Below are positions 34,409-44,337 of a stretch of DNA of 45,887 nucleotides, piece after piece. The translations under genes and the position numbers were made by a program. Source of the stretch: Brumimicrobium sp965656195 (GTDB lineage Bacteria > Bacteroidota > Bacteroidia > Flavobacteriales_D > Crocinitomicaceae); contig CBFHJL010000006.1 of the NCBI GenBank assembly GCA_965656195.1, positions 1 through 45,887 of the forward strand, read 5' to 3'. Position 1 is the first letter of the stretch. Every line of letters begins with the position of its first letter. The notes under the pieces were generated by a model. The model worked only from the letters and a program-made list of their open reading frames with translations. It searched no databases and was not told the origin of the DNA.

Positions 34409-34496
34409 AGAAAAATTGTGATTCTACTAGAGTTTCCAAGACTCAAATATCATTAATAATCATTAACTTTAACTCGTTTAAAGTGCTCTCATTGGA

Positions 34497-37049
34497 ATGG
34501 CTGATCAAAAGAAGAAAGAAAAATTAAAGTTTAAAAGACCGGTTTCTAATACATTAATCATTTTAATTTGGTTAATTGGTCTGGTTCCATTGTTTGGGAT
34601 ACTCTATCTACGTTATGTTCAAACCGATAGTGAATCATTGCCATCTGAATCAATGCTCGAGAGTCAAGAAGAGATGTTGGCAACAACTGTTTATGCATCT
34701 GATGGTTCAACTGAACTCGGTAAATACTGGAAAGTGAATAGAACGAGTGTTGACTATAATGAAATATCACCAAATGTAATATCCGCCTTAATTGCTACTG
34801 AGGATGAACGGTATGAAACACATCCGGGTATTGATGCAAAAGCTGTAGCTCGTGCCCTTGTTAACATGGGTGAGGCCGGGGGGGCATCTACAATTTCGCA
34901 GCAGCTCGCGAAGCTGATCTTTACACTAAAAGAACGAGAGGAAAGAAAACAAGCAAGGTTAACTGGCTCTGGCCCAACGGAAGAAGAAAAGCGAATTAAG
35001 GGTATGAGTCGAATAGAGAAGCGACTCTATGAGAAAGTAAAGGAAAACATCATTGCTTTAAGACTCGAAAGGCGATACACAAAGAATGAGATTATTACCA
35101 TGTATTTGAATCAATTTGACTTCTTATACAATGCTGTGGGTATTTCTTCTGCAGCTCGTGTTTACTTTAATAAATCAGCGATAGAATTAAATCCAGAGGA
35201 AGCAGCCATGCTTGTAGGTATGTGTAAGAATCCTACAGAATACAATCCACTTACTTTTCAGATTAGAGATTATCGTTCAAGAATATCGAGCAGAAAAAAC
35301 ATTAGTAAAGACGAGGTGAGTGAAGAAGAAATCAGCAAAGCGCGAGCAGAAGATTCTTTACAAGCCGTAATGCGAAGAAATACTGTTCTTTTGAAATGGA
35401 GAGAAAATTCAGAAAAGAAGAATCCTTCTTTAACGGCAACAATTTCGCAAGCTGATTACGATAGTTTAAAAGCTTTACCTATTATCACTGATTATCAGTC
35501 AGTGGATCACAAAGAAGGTGCTGCACCATATTTTAGAGAACACTTGAGAAGCAAGGTAACCAACTTGCTTTCAGAAAAACTTCCAAACGGAAATTATAAA
35601 TATGCCAAGAAGGATGGAACACCGTATAATATTTATGAAGATGGATTGAAAATTTATACGACGCTAGATGTTAATATTCAGAAGCACGCCGAATACGCGT
35701 TAAAACATCACTTAAAGAAGAATCTTCAAGAACCTTTTACCAAAAACAATAAACGTTCTAAATACTTTCCGTTTTCGTACAATTGGAAACATAGTAAAAC
35801 GAAAAGAGCAGAGCTTACAGATCAATTGATGAGAAGCGCAAGATTGAGATCTGAGCGTTATCGCAACGCCAAGGATGCTGGAGAAAGTGATGCAGAAATC
35901 AAAAGTCAGTTTGAAAGAGCCGTTCCAATGAAGGTTTTTTCATGGGATGGAGAAATCGATACGATTATGTCTCCAAACGATTCGATACGCTATTACAAAA
36001 ATTTTATTAGAGCAGGTTTGGTTTCTATTGAGCCTCAGACTGGATTTATAAAAGCATGGGTAGGTGGTCCTAATATTGACCATTTTGCCTACGACCACGT
36101 TGGTCAGGGAAAACGACAAGTAGGTTCTACAATTAAGCCTTTTATTTATTCTGCAGGGATGCGTTTTGGTGTAATTACACCATATGATGAAGTTCCTAAT
36201 ATTCCTTACTGTGTTGATGTTCAAAAAGGGCCGACGGCTCAAGATATGCAGTCTTGGTGTCCTTCCAATTCAGGTGATGATATGGAAGGAGAACCTGTTT
36301 CTTTTGAAAATGGTCTGGCAAACTCTATGAATAATATAACAGTGTCCGTAATGTCTAAAATGGGAGGTGTTGCAGGGCCTAGAGCGGTCGCCAAGTTGAT
36401 GAGGGATTTGAATATTGAAATTCGTGACGAAGATGTTGTTCCAGCAATGTGCCTGGGTGTTATGGACTTATCATTGTTGGAGATGGTAGGTGCTCAAACG
36501 GCATTTGTGAATAGAGGGATTTATACTGAACCAACATCCATTATTCGTATTGAAGATAGAAGTGGAAATATTGTATATGAGCATATTCCTGATGCAAAAG
36601 AAGCGATGTCTGAGGAATTGGCTTACGCCACCCTATCTATGATGAGAAAAGTAGTTCAAGGAGGAACAGGAGCGAGTTTAAGAGGTTCTTGGCGAGGTGA
36701 TTGGGGAGGAGTGACTCAACCTACTGCTGGAAAAACAGGAACTACTCAGAATAATTCTGATGGATGGTTTATGGGATTGACTCCCGATCTTGTAACTGGA
36801 GTTTGGGTAGGTGGAGAAGATATGTTGGTGAGATTTCGTTCTATGCAATGGGGGCAAGGTGCAAGAATGGCACTTCCTATCTACGGCTATATGATGCAAA
36901 AGGTATATAAAGACCCTAATATTCATATTTCGACTGAGGAATTTGAAGCGCCTTTTGAATGGGAAAATTCTATTTACAACAGTAAAAATAAAAGCCAAAA
37001 TAGTAACGGGGGATCAGACATCCCCGATATGGGACTTGGTGGAATGTAA
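34497..37049 (+). CDS. Penicillin-binding protein 1A, bifunctional glycosyltransferase/transpeptidase
   Basis: This 850-residue protein has one N-terminal membrane helix (about 20-40) and the GT51 domain, with catalytic Glu in IATEDERYETHPGIDAKAVA near residue 102 and STISQQLAKLIFT. The transpeptidase has SxxK Ser544/Lys547 (GSTIKPF), SMN near residue 610 and KTGT at Lys746. Between them lies a long charged insert with RKQARLTGSGPTEEEKR and a DUF-like region. It makes glycan strands and cross-links peptidoglycan in the periplasm. It is probably transcribed with scoA (11-base gap), which is a chance pairing. Confidence 0.95.
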   Translation: MADQKKKEKLKFKRPVSNTLIILIWLIGLVPLFGILYLRYVQTDSESLPSESMLESQEEMLATTVYASDGSTELGKYWKVNRTSVDYNEISPNVISALIATEDERYETHPGIDAKAVARALVNMGEAGGASTISQQLAKLIFTLKEREERKQARLTGSGPTEEEKRIKGMSRIEKRLYEKVKENIIALRLERRYTKNEIITMYLNQFDFLYNAVGISSAARVYFNKSAIELNPEEAAMLVGMCKNPTEYNPLTFQIRDYRSRISSRKNISKDEVSEEEISKARAEDSLQAVMRRNTVLLKWRENSEKKNPSLTATISQADYDSLKALPIITDYQSVDHKEGAAPYFREHLRSKVTNLLSEKLPNGNYKYAKKDGTPYNIYEDGLKIYTTLDVNIQKHAEYALKHHLKKNLQEPFTKNNKRSKYFPFSYNWKHSKTKRAELTDQLMRSARLRSERYRNAKDAGESDAEIKSQFERAVPMKVFSWDGEIDTIMSPNDSIRYYKNFIRAGLVSIEPQTGFIKAWVGGPNIDHFAYDHVGQGKRQVGSTIKPFIYSAGMRFGVITPYDEVPNIPYCVDVQKGPTAQDMQSWCPSNSGDDMEGEPVSFENGLANSMNNITVSVMSKMGGVAGPRAVAKLMRDLNIEIRDEDVVPAMCLGVMDLSLLEMVGAQTAFVNRGIYTEPTSIIRIEDRSGNIVYEHIPDAKEAMSEELAYATLSMMRKVVQGGTGASLRGSWRGDWGGVTQPTAGKTGTTQNNSDGWFMGLTPDLVTGVWVGGEDMLVRFRSMQWGQGARMALPIYGYMMQKVYKDPNIHISTEEFEAPFEWENSIYNSKNKSQNSNGGSDIPDMGLGGM

Positions 37050-37060
37050 AGATATTAGTT

Positions 37061-37759
37061 ATGGATAAAAGAGTAGCAAATGTAGAAGAAGCTTGTAAAG
37101 GCATTGAGTCTGGAATGACGCTTATGCTTGGAGGTTTTGGTTTGTGTGGAATCCCAGAAAATGGGATAGGTCAGTTAGTCAAAATGGGGGTTAAAGACCT
37201 TACATGTATCTCTAACAACGCTGGGGTTGATGACTTTGGATTAGGATTACTATTGCAAAATAGGCAGATCAAAAAAATGATGTCTTCTTATGTAGGAGAA
37301 AATGATGAGTTTGAACGTCAAATGCTTTCAGGGGAGCTAGAAGTAGACCTCATTCCTCAAGGATCTCTTGCTGAACGATGCAGAGCAGGAGGCGCCGGAA
37401 TTCCAGCGTTCTTTACACCTGCTGGGTATGGAACAGAAGTAGCGAAAGGCAAAGAGGTACGTGAGTTTGACGGTAAACCTCATATTTTAGAATCAGCATT
37501 AACTGCAGATTATGCTCTGGTAAAAGCATGGAAAGGAGATACTGAGGGAAATTTGATTTTTAAAGCAACAGCTAGAAACTTTAATCCTGTTATGGCTATG
37601 GCAGGAAAGATCACTATCGCTGAAGTGGAAGAACTTGTTCCAGCAGGTGAACTAGACCCAAATGAGATTCATACGCCAGGCATTTTTGTTCAACGTATTT
37701 TTCAGGGTGACAAATTTGAAAAACGAATTGAAAAAGTTACTACAAGACCAAAGTCTTAG
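37061..37759 (+). CDS. scoA: 3-oxoacid CoA-transferase subunit A
   Basis: This 232-residue protein matches the alpha subunit of succinyl-CoA:3-ketoacid CoA-transferase. It has GMTLMLGGFGLCGIPENGIG near residue 19, CISNNAGVDDFGLGLLL, and the PAFFTPAGYGTEVAKGKE loop. The C-terminal IAEVEELVPAGELDPNEIHT followed by PGIFVQRI is also present. The catalytic Glu is on subunit B, whose gene is not in this window; a terminator follows at once. Together A and B activate acetoacetate with succinyl-CoA. It lies 11 bases after the PBP1A gene. Confidence 0.93.
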   Translation: MDKRVANVEEACKGIESGMTLMLGGFGLCGIPENGIGQLVKMGVKDLTCISNNAGVDDFGLGLLLQNRQIKKMMSSYVGENDEFERQMLSGELEVDLIPQGSLAERCRAGGAGIPAFFTPAGYGTEVAKGKEVREFDGKPHILESALTADYALVKAWKGDTEGNLIFKATARNFNPVMAMAGKITIAEVEELVPAGELDPNEIHTPGIFVQRIFQGDKFEKRIEKVTTRPKS

Positions 37760-37775
37760 AAGAAAGATGAATTAT

Positions 37776-37806
37776 AAAAGTCTCAACAAAATGTTGGGAC
37801 TTTTTT
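37776..37806. terminator. Bidirectional terminator between scoA and the 706-residue gene
   Basis: AAAAGTCTCAACA (37776-37788) pairs with TGTTGGGACTTTT (37792-37804) over 13 bp with one G-U pair and a 3-base loop, then TT. It lies between converging genes and can serve both. Confidence 0.85.
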
Positions 37807-37807
37807 G

Positions 37808-39928
37808 TTAGAAGTTAATCCTTATACCAGGACCAATTAGGTAAAAGAATTTGTCTTCGTTCAAAAAGTAACCCATCCCAGCATACAGGGGAAAAGAGAA
37901 TTTTCTATCCTTCTTTGTTGGATATACCGAGCCTAAAATCACAATGCCAAGATCTCTATCTGCATCAGGATTAAAGTTAAAGGCATTTTTCGCTAAAAAC
38001 CCTGCTCCGACTTTAAATGGTCGTAATTTTTGAATTTCATCTTTCTTATAGAATGAGAATTGAGCAAGCATTGATAGGGAAATACCGCTTAATCCAGGAA
38101 AACCGGGAACACCTACTTTTTTAATAATTAACCCTGCAGGAATGCTTAGGTCGACATCAAAAGTAACTTGCTTCTCTTTAATGATCTCGATTCTTTCCGT
38201 ATGACCTCTCCCATTATAAATGTTTTTTCGATGCTTTAAGATTAATTCAATTGTTGACCAATTACCAAGACTATGTGTTTTATTAGAGAGGTAATCATTG
38301 ATTGAAATCCCTTCATTCATGCATCCGTTAGGACTGGTATATGAAAAGCTGCGTGGTGAGCTCGAACCCGGACATACGACGATATCATCAATGATTTGTT
38401 TTTCTATCAGTTGATTATTTTCATCTTTCACCCTTACTTCTAACTCAAGGAATTGTTTGCCATAAAGTTTAAAAGCCTCATCAATGTGTTCGGCATCAAA
38501 TGTTAGTGAAACGTCTCCTATTGTTCCATTGTGTAATATTGGTTGGTTCACTTCATCTGCAATTACTGGAGTACCACCATATTCAATAATTACAAAATCT
38601 AATTCCCTTGGAACCTTATGTTCTTGTATATCTAAACTTACACCTGTCTTTCTATTTCCATTGAAAATATTAATTGATTTCTTCTTAATGTCAATAGGGA
38701 TTTTCAGCAGGTAGTGTGAAATTACATCATTTTGAATGATACTGTCTGTACTAATATCGATCAAATCTTCAAATCGAAAATTAGCCCGACTCAAGCCTTC
38801 ACCTTCTAGCCTTATTTCTACAGTTTCACCTGGATAGACTTGCCTAGAATTTACCCAAGTTCCTCCTTCTCGAAGGATACTCACTTGTCTAATCTCAGGT
38901 TCAGGTAGTATATTGATGTTAGTTATAAATTTAGCATCGTCTCCATCTTTTATAAAGAGGTATCCATCCGAGATACGATGAAAGTTATATGGTCTAAACA
39001 TGCATAACATTTTATCGTTGGTTAATCTTCGCACTGTATATAACTCTGCAATTAGCGGACCTCCTTTTTCATCAGTATCTTCAATTCGATATGTTTTGTT
39101 CATTTCTAAGGAGCGGTAACTATCCAATTGCAATTCTATACCCTTATGATTTCCATGCTCCCAGATAACTTGACGTTTATCAAATTGAAGGAATTTTAAT
39201 CGAGATCCTTTTATCGAAAAATCGAATTCCTGGGGGGGAAGTTGATAGTCTATTTCTTTTCCGTTAACATTAGGTCGATACAATTCAATTGGCAATTGAA
39301 AATTGATTTCACCGCTCTTCGTTGGTAGAATGGAAACAATAATCTTTCCGTTGCTTCGGTAGGTTCTGTATTCATAGTCCTTCTTTTTTGCCCACAAAGG
39401 ATGAGGAACAACATTATCAATTCTATTTGAAATCAACTCAAATGATTTTTCTTCTCCAATGTAGAGCTCTGTATCACCAGGGTAGATTGTTGCAAAGGTA
39501 TTTGAATAGGGTAGTAAAGGAATGCCCATTACAGCTTCTCTATGCTTTAACTTCAATGCAATCAATTGATCACTAAGCAAATTATTGAATTTGATTTTAC
39601 ATTGGTAATAACCTTCAATTTGAAGCGCCATCGAATCAATAATTGTATAGGCCTTTGAGGGTAGTAGTTCGAATGATTTGTGCACTGTGGAGTCGTTAAC
39701 GGGATATAATTTAAACAATGCCGTAGGGTTAGGTTCCTTATACTCAAAAGGGAACTTCCATGTCTTTTGAATTTGAATTTTTTCCTCAGAAAATTTGTGA
39801 ACAGCGGTGTCCAAGGTAACTTCAATTTCCTTGAATTGATTCATAAAGGATGATTGACCAAATGCAATATTAGCCGTGAATAAAATAGCATTCATTAGCA
39901 GTAGTGTGGTATGTTTGAGTATTGACAT
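37808..39928 (-). CDS. Secreted protein of unknown function, 706 residues
   Basis: I choose the ATG at 39926-39928 because a TAnnTTTG element lies at 39952-39959. The longer TTG start at 39949 would fall at the likely transcription start. The N-terminus is a signal peptide (LLLMNAILFTANIAFG followed by Q). The mature protein is long and beta-rich, with several immunoglobulin-like or beta-sandwich sections, no cysteine cluster and no recognised catalytic motif. The last 110 residues (AGFLAKNAFNFNPDADRDLG through LIGPGIRINF) alternate hydrophobic strands ending in Phe, as in an outer-membrane beta-barrel domain. No family is recognised. It is monocistronic and convergent with scoA. Confidence 0.7.
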   Translation of the reverse strand: MSILKHTTLLLMNAILFTANIAFGQSSFMNQFKEIEVTLDTAVHKFSEEKIQIQKTWKFPFEYKEPNPTALFKLYPVNDSTVHKSFELLPSKAYTIIDSMALQIEGYYQCKIKFNNLLSDQLIALKLKHREAVMGIPLLPYSNTFATIYPGDTELYIGEEKSFELISNRIDNVVPHPLWAKKKDYEYRTYRSNGKIIVSILPTKSGEINFQLPIELYRPNVNGKEIDYQLPPQEFDFSIKGSRLKFLQFDKRQVIWEHGNHKGIELQLDSYRSLEMNKTYRIEDTDEKGGPLIAELYTVRRLTNDKMLCMFRPYNFHRISDGYLFIKDGDDAKFITNINILPEPEIRQVSILREGGTWVNSRQVYPGETVEIRLEGEGLSRANFRFEDLIDISTDSIIQNDVISHYLLKIPIDIKKKSINIFNGNRKTGVSLDIQEHKVPRELDFVIIEYGGTPVIADEVNQPILHNGTIGDVSLTFDAEHIDEAFKLYGKQFLELEVRVKDENNQLIEKQIIDDIVVCPGSSSPRSFSYTSPNGCMNEGISINDYLSNKTHSLGNWSTIELILKHRKNIYNGRGHTERIEIIKEKQVTFDVDLSIPAGLIIKKVGVPGFPGLSGISLSMLAQFSFYKKDEIQKLRPFKVGAGFLAKNAFNFNPDADRDLGIVILGSVYPTKKDRKFSFPLYAGMGYFLNEDKFFYLIGPGIRINF

Positions 39929-39951
39929 ACTAATGATTTTACAATTCAAGA

Positions 39952-39959
39952 CAAAGATA
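39952..39959 (-). promoter_or_regulatory. Putative -7 element of the 706-residue gene
   Basis: On the minus strand TATCTTTG matches TAnnTTTG, 23 bases before the preferred ATG. It decides against the longer TTG start at 39949. Confidence 0.5.
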
Positions 39960-40061
39960 AAATGAAGAGTACTGGAAATACCATTTTATTCGTAAATCAA
40001 TTAACCATACATTGTTGGAGAAAAGTAAAGAGAAGAAATTATAGTGAGCTTCTAGTTAATA

Positions 40062-41033
40062 CTATTTGGTTCGATTCACAGTGTAATTGACCAATTGTAT
40101 CAATGAAGTTTTACTTGGAGAATCTGGAATATCATTCAGAAGCATTATCGCTTCTTGTTTGATTTCCATCATTCGTTTGTGGGCATATTCAATACCACCA
40201 TTTTTAACGACAAGTTCTATGGCTCGCCTCACTTTTTTTGGCTTTTCGTTATGTCTCTTGACAATGTTGATAAGCTCCTTGCGCGTAGATTTATCTACAT
40301 TATTAAGCGTGTATATTAGAGGAAGGGTCATTTTGCGCTCTCTTACGTCAATTCCTGTGGGTTTCCCAATATTGCCTGGAGTACCATAATCGAAAATATC
40401 ATCTTTGATTTGGAAGGCTAATCCTACGAGTTCACCAAATTTTCTTAAGCGTTCTGCTTCATCTTCTCTACCCACTGATACGGCACCAGCTTCGCAACAG
40501 GTAGCGATGAGCGATGCTGTTTTTTGACGAATAACTTCAAAATAAGTTTCCTCATCAATATCAAGCCTACGTGCTTTTTCTATTTGTAATAATTCACCTT
40601 CGCTCATTTCTCGAACGGCTCGAGCTACAATTTCGAGAGAACGGTACTTTTTGTGTTCGATACTTAATAGTAAAACGCGTGATAAGAGATAATCACCAAC
40701 TAAGACAGCAATCTTATTCTTCCAAAGTGCATTTATTGAAAAGAAGCCTCTGCGTTCGTTGGCATCATCGACTACATCGTCATGAACTAGAGTTGCTGTA
40801 TGTAGTAATTCTACCAAAGAGGCAGAATTATAAGTATCATCATTTATCTCCCCGAGCATTTTTGCTGATAAAAACACGAACATGGGCCTCATTTGTTTGC
40901 CCTTCCGTTTAATAATATAATGTGTGATTTTATCAAGCAAGGGAACTTTTGACTTCATGTTTTCTCTGAAGCGACCTTCGAACTCATTTAGTTCAGCGAC
41001 AATCGGATCCTTGATATCCTCGACTATACTCAT
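40062..41033 (-). CDS. Long-chain polyprenyl diphosphate synthase
   Basis: The start is the ATG at 41033 (323 residues); the longer TTG start at 41042 lies inside the promoter element. It has the first Asp-rich motif DDVVDDANERRG (Asp85, Asp86, Asp89), the KGKQMRP substrate loop near 44-50 and the second Asp-rich motif KDDIFDYG near 208. The residue five before the first motif is Ala80, a small side chain that permits long products. It condenses isopentenyl units to a C35-C45 chain, most likely for the menaquinone tail. Cytoplasmic or membrane-associated. Confidence 0.92.
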   Translation of the reverse strand: MSIVEDIKDPIVAELNEFEGRFRENMKSKVPLLDKITHYIIKRKGKQMRPMFVFLSAKMLGEINDDTYNSASLVELLHTATLVHDDVVDDANERRGFFSINALWKNKIAVLVGDYLLSRVLLLSIEHKKYRSLEIVARAVREMSEGELLQIEKARRLDIDEETYFEVIRQKTASLIATCCEAGAVSVGREDEAERLRKFGELVGLAFQIKDDIFDYGTPGNIGKPTGIDVRERKMTLPLIYTLNNVDKSTRKELINIVKRHNEKPKKVRRAIELVVKNGGIEYAHKRMMEIKQEAIMLLNDIPDSPSKTSLIQLVNYTVNRTK

Positions 41034-41039
41034 GGTTAG

Positions 41040-41047
41040 CAAATATA
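41040..41047 (-). promoter_or_regulatory. Putative -7 element of the polyprenyl synthase gene
   Basis: On the minus strand TATATTTG matches TAnnTTTG and ends 6 bases before the ATG at 41033, implying a leaderless or almost leaderless message. A well-placed TTG is not seen. Confidence 0.45.
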
Positions 41048-41098
41048 CATATTAACTTTATGCTGTTTGATTATAACAACAAGTAAAGCTGCTTAATG

Positions 41099-42038
41099 TT
41101 ATTTTGCCGGTAGACTTAATAGTGGTGTTTTCAAATGCTGAGCTATACTTTTGGTATTACTTTTCTTGAAAATCGCAGTAAATAGATTACGTTTTCTTGG
41201 TTGTATACCAATAATATCGACATTGTTTTTTTCGTAAAAATCAGTGAGTGCATGCTCGAAATCTTCACCTGTAATAACATGATACGACACATCCAGATCT
41301 TCAGTATGAAGCTTTTCTTTCCAGGCATTCATATGTTCTTGACTTAGATCAGTTACTTCCTTGTCGAAATGTAAGCAGCAAATTTTAGCGTTGAATTTTT
41401 TCGCAAAATTAGCAACATGATCGAACGAGACTACTTCCTCATCTTTATAGTTGGTAAGGTACGCTACGGTATTTATTGCATCAGCGGGAGATGTTTCAGA
41501 TGGAATACTTAATACGCGACAAGGTGCTGCGTCAATTACTCCAGATGCTACAGATCCTAAAAAGACTTCTTTAATTCCTGTAGCACCCGTTGTACCCATT
41601 ACGNNNNNNNNNNNNNNNNNNNNNNNNNNNNNNNNNNNNNNNNNNNNNNNNNNNNNNNNNNNNNNNNNNNNNNNNNNNNNNNNNNNNNNNNNNNNNNNNT
41701 ACTATATAATCAATATTTTCCTTCTCTGCAATCGCAGTTATTTTATGAATTATTTGACCCTCAGCCATTACATGAGAGAATTCTAAATCACCAAAACCTT
41801 TCTCAATAGCTAATTCCCGTAATTTTTTAACTGACTTATTGAAATTTTCAAGACTTTCCATTTCCATCAACTCATAGACCTCTTTTGAAGTGTTATGTAA
41901 CGCTCGACCTAGATCCGGAAGCTCATATACATGGGCTAAAGTAAGGTTTGCATCAAGTGCTTTTGTTAAGTGCAATGCATATAAAAAAGCATTTTCAGCA
42001 GCAGCAGAAAAATCAGTAGGGAATAATATGTTAATCAT
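41099..42038 (-). CDS. Tandem universal stress protein, interrupted by an assembly gap
   Basis: Two USP domains are read on the minus strand. Domain one starts MINILFPTDFSAAAENAFLY and runs to ENIDYIV at 41700. After the N-run (41604-41699) it resumes VMGTTGATGIKEVFLGSVAS, the ATP-loop consensus G-x2-G-x9-G. Domain two (from about 41490 to 41099) ends FKKSNTKSIAQHLKTPLLSL and lacks the ATP-loop glycines, as in many Bacteroidota tandem USPs. The two flanks are in different frames with the 96-N spacing. Joined directly they would give a normal domain, so the gap length is almost certainly arbitrary. Role: cytoplasmic stress response, ligand ATP or AMP. Confidence 0.85.
41604..41699. other. Assembly gap of 96 unknown bases
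   Basis: A run of N inside the universal stress protein gene. Its length is not in frame with the flanking coding sequence. The flanks read IDYIV on one side and VMGTTG on the other, a continuous motif in the family, so little or no coding sequence is probably missing. Confidence 0.95.
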
Positions 42039-42202
42039 GTCGAGTTTGTGTTACTTGTTCTTTTCAAAATTGCATTATTTTTTTTTCTATAACTAATAAT
42101 GAGAATCAAAAAAAAGAAAAACTGAATTAAATCAGTGTTTTAAAACGTATTATTTTTGAATATCAAGAAGGTTGAAAACAATTCTTTATCTTCACGCTAG
42201 CA

Positions 42203-44320
42203 ATGAAAACGAATTTAATCATATTCTTTTGTCTGTTAGCTCTTTTTTCACTTAGCTACGAAGGAGAACAGGAAGTTTTAGGTGCTCTTGATGAATCTAT
42301 CCATAACAATTATGAAATAACCGACTCAATATTAAATCATAATGAGGAGATTGCAAGACAGTTTTCCGATGAGGGTAAATTTAAGTTTGTAATCTATTAT
42401 CTCATTCATCATGACGCGAACAATGAGTCAAGTTCAAAAGGATTCAACTTTTTTCTTTCTAAACTTAAAGTACAAAATTATGACATAGTACTGCTGAGAC
42501 TTTTGAATGCTGTATTGCTGGAGCAAAACGACCTCAATAAAATAGCTAGTTCTCAAACTTTGAGTAGGATGAGATCTAAAGATATTTCAAATGACAGAAA
42601 AGCTTTAATTGATGTTTTTTTGGGTATTCAGCAAAATGAATTAAAGACAGAGAAATATTTTGAAAGCGCCTTGAGGTATGCTAAAAAATCTAGAATTCCA
42701 ATATTACCCTCCCTTGTATTACAATTTATTGCAAATAAATACAGACAACAAGGCGATTATAAACAATCAGTATCAACGTTTCAGAAAGCACTCGATTTTA
42801 GTAAGAAAAACAAACATGATTTATGTTTTATTAGACAATCCCTTGCCATGTCTGAAATACAGGTCGAAATGGAGAATTTTAAAAAAGCAGAACAGTTTCT
42901 CCAGAAATCTGCTTCTAGTTCAAAAAAATTGAAAAATGACTGGTATTTGGCGAGTAGTTTGATTGGTTTAGGAAATATTGACATTCTTGCAAAAAACTAC
43001 CGCTTGGGAATTACTGATTTTCAAAAAGCACTATTGATTTATTACAAATTAAATTCTGACAGAGGGGTTGCTCAAACACATAATGATTTGGGTAAAGTTT
43101 ATTTCTTGTCTCAAGAATACGATCTTTCTGAAAAGAATTTTCAACTAAGTCAAACATTCTTTAATAAGATTAATGCCTATAATAACGGGGTTGAAGATCT
43201 TTATGAGAATTATGCTTTATTGAAATATGAACGAAAAAAGTATAGGGAGGCCTTACAGTTAATCAATAAAGCCATAGAGAAACAGGTTGAGTTAAAAGAG
43301 AGTAATTTAGAATTACAAGAGGCATTAGAAATCAGAGCAAAGATTTATGCAGCACTTGGCTATAGTGAGAAGGCATATTACGAGCTATCGAAAATCACGA
43401 ATTATAAAGACAGTATTTATAGCGAGAATCTACAACAACAGATCGCTGATTTGAGTGAACTGTATGAGTCTGAACAAAAATCTAAGAGGATTAGGGAGCA
43501 GGACAGAAAGCTGAAAGAAGAAAGAAACGAACGTTTATTAAACGAAAAACAGCTGGAAAATATTCAATTAAGAAACAGTCAAATTATCATAATATTTTCG
43601 TTTTCAACTCTTTTATTGTTGGCACTTCTTTTGATCTTTTATTTTCGAAGTAAACAAAAGCAATTAAATCTTAAACAAACGGAGACGGAGCTTAGGCAAC
43701 AATTATTGCGTTCTCAGATGAATCCGCACTTTGTGTTTAATGCAATGTCAGTGATACAAAGCTATATTTATGATAATGATATAGATAAATCTTCTGAGTT
43801 TCTGGTAAGCTTATCAAGACTGATGCGGTTAATACTTGAAAACAGCGCAAAAGAATCAATTAAGTTGACTACAGAACTTGAAATATTAAATCGTTATTTG
43901 TTTATTCAAAAAGAACGTTTTGAGAATCGTTTCGAATTTGAGATTCATATTAATGAAAATATTGATCCTGAGCGAATCTCTATACCTCCCATGATTCTTC
44001 AGCCATTTGTTGAAAATGCCACTGAACATGGGGAGCTTGATAAAGTAAAAAACGGTAAAATTCGGATAACTTATAGAATTGATGGTCAATTACTTATTTT
44101 TGTTGTAGAAGATAATGGAATTGGACGGGAAGCGTCAAAGTCTAGGGGGAACAAGCGGTCTAGCGCTCACAAAAGTATGGCTATTTCTATAACTCAGAAG
44201 AGAATAGAACTGCTACGAATAAAGTATAACATTCAAGGATTTATTAAAATTGAAGATCTTGATGAGGTTCAAAAAAGTGGCACTAGAGTAACTGTAGCAA
44301 TGCCGCTAATGGATAAATAA
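42203..44320 (+). CDS. TPR-containing LytS-type sensor histidine kinase
   Basis: This 705-residue protein has a signal-like N-terminus and a helical sensor region (about 160-400) of tetratricopeptide repeats (for example YKQSVSTFQKALDFSKKN and YREALQLINKAIEKQ). A charged coiled coil (400-455), one membrane helix (about 461-481) and the His_kinase domain follow. The phosphoacceptor is His509 in RSQMNPHFVFNAMSVIQSYI. The ATP-binding lid has VVEDNGIGR and the N-box region is MILQPFVENATEHGE. The TPR part is likely periplasmic and senses an envelope signal. It is coupled with the LytTR regulator 17 bases downstream. Such pairs are common in Bacteroidota; the stimulus is unknown. Confidence 0.92.
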   Translation: MKTNLIIFFCLLALFSLSYEGEQEVLGALDESIHNNYEITDSILNHNEEIARQFSDEGKFKFVIYYLIHHDANNESSSKGFNFFLSKLKVQNYDIVLLRLLNAVLLEQNDLNKIASSQTLSRMRSKDISNDRKALIDVFLGIQQNELKTEKYFESALRYAKKSRIPILPSLVLQFIANKYRQQGDYKQSVSTFQKALDFSKKNKHDLCFIRQSLAMSEIQVEMENFKKAEQFLQKSASSSKKLKNDWYLASSLIGLGNIDILAKNYRLGITDFQKALLIYYKLNSDRGVAQTHNDLGKVYFLSQEYDLSEKNFQLSQTFFNKINAYNNGVEDLYENYALLKYERKKYREALQLINKAIEKQVELKESNLELQEALEIRAKIYAALGYSEKAYYELSKITNYKDSIYSENLQQQIADLSELYESEQKSKRIREQDRKLKEERNERLLNEKQLENIQLRNSQIIIIFSFSTLLLLALLLIFYFRSKQKQLNLKQTETELRQQLLRSQMNPHFVFNAMSVIQSYIYDNDIDKSSEFLVSLSRLMRLILENSAKESIKLTTELEILNRYLFIQKERFENRFEFEIHINENIDPERISIPPMILQPFVENATEHGELDKVKNGKIRITYRIDGQLLIFVVEDNGIGREASKSRGNKRSSAHKSMAISITQKRIELLRIKYNIQGFIKIEDLDEVQKSGTRVTVAMPLMDK

Positions 44321-44337
44321 AAATAGTATTGTAAAGA

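Noticed and set aside
39929..39949. TTG start for the 706-residue secreted protein
   Set aside because: It would fall at the likely transcription start given the TAnnTTTG element at 39952-39959, and it weakens the signal peptide.
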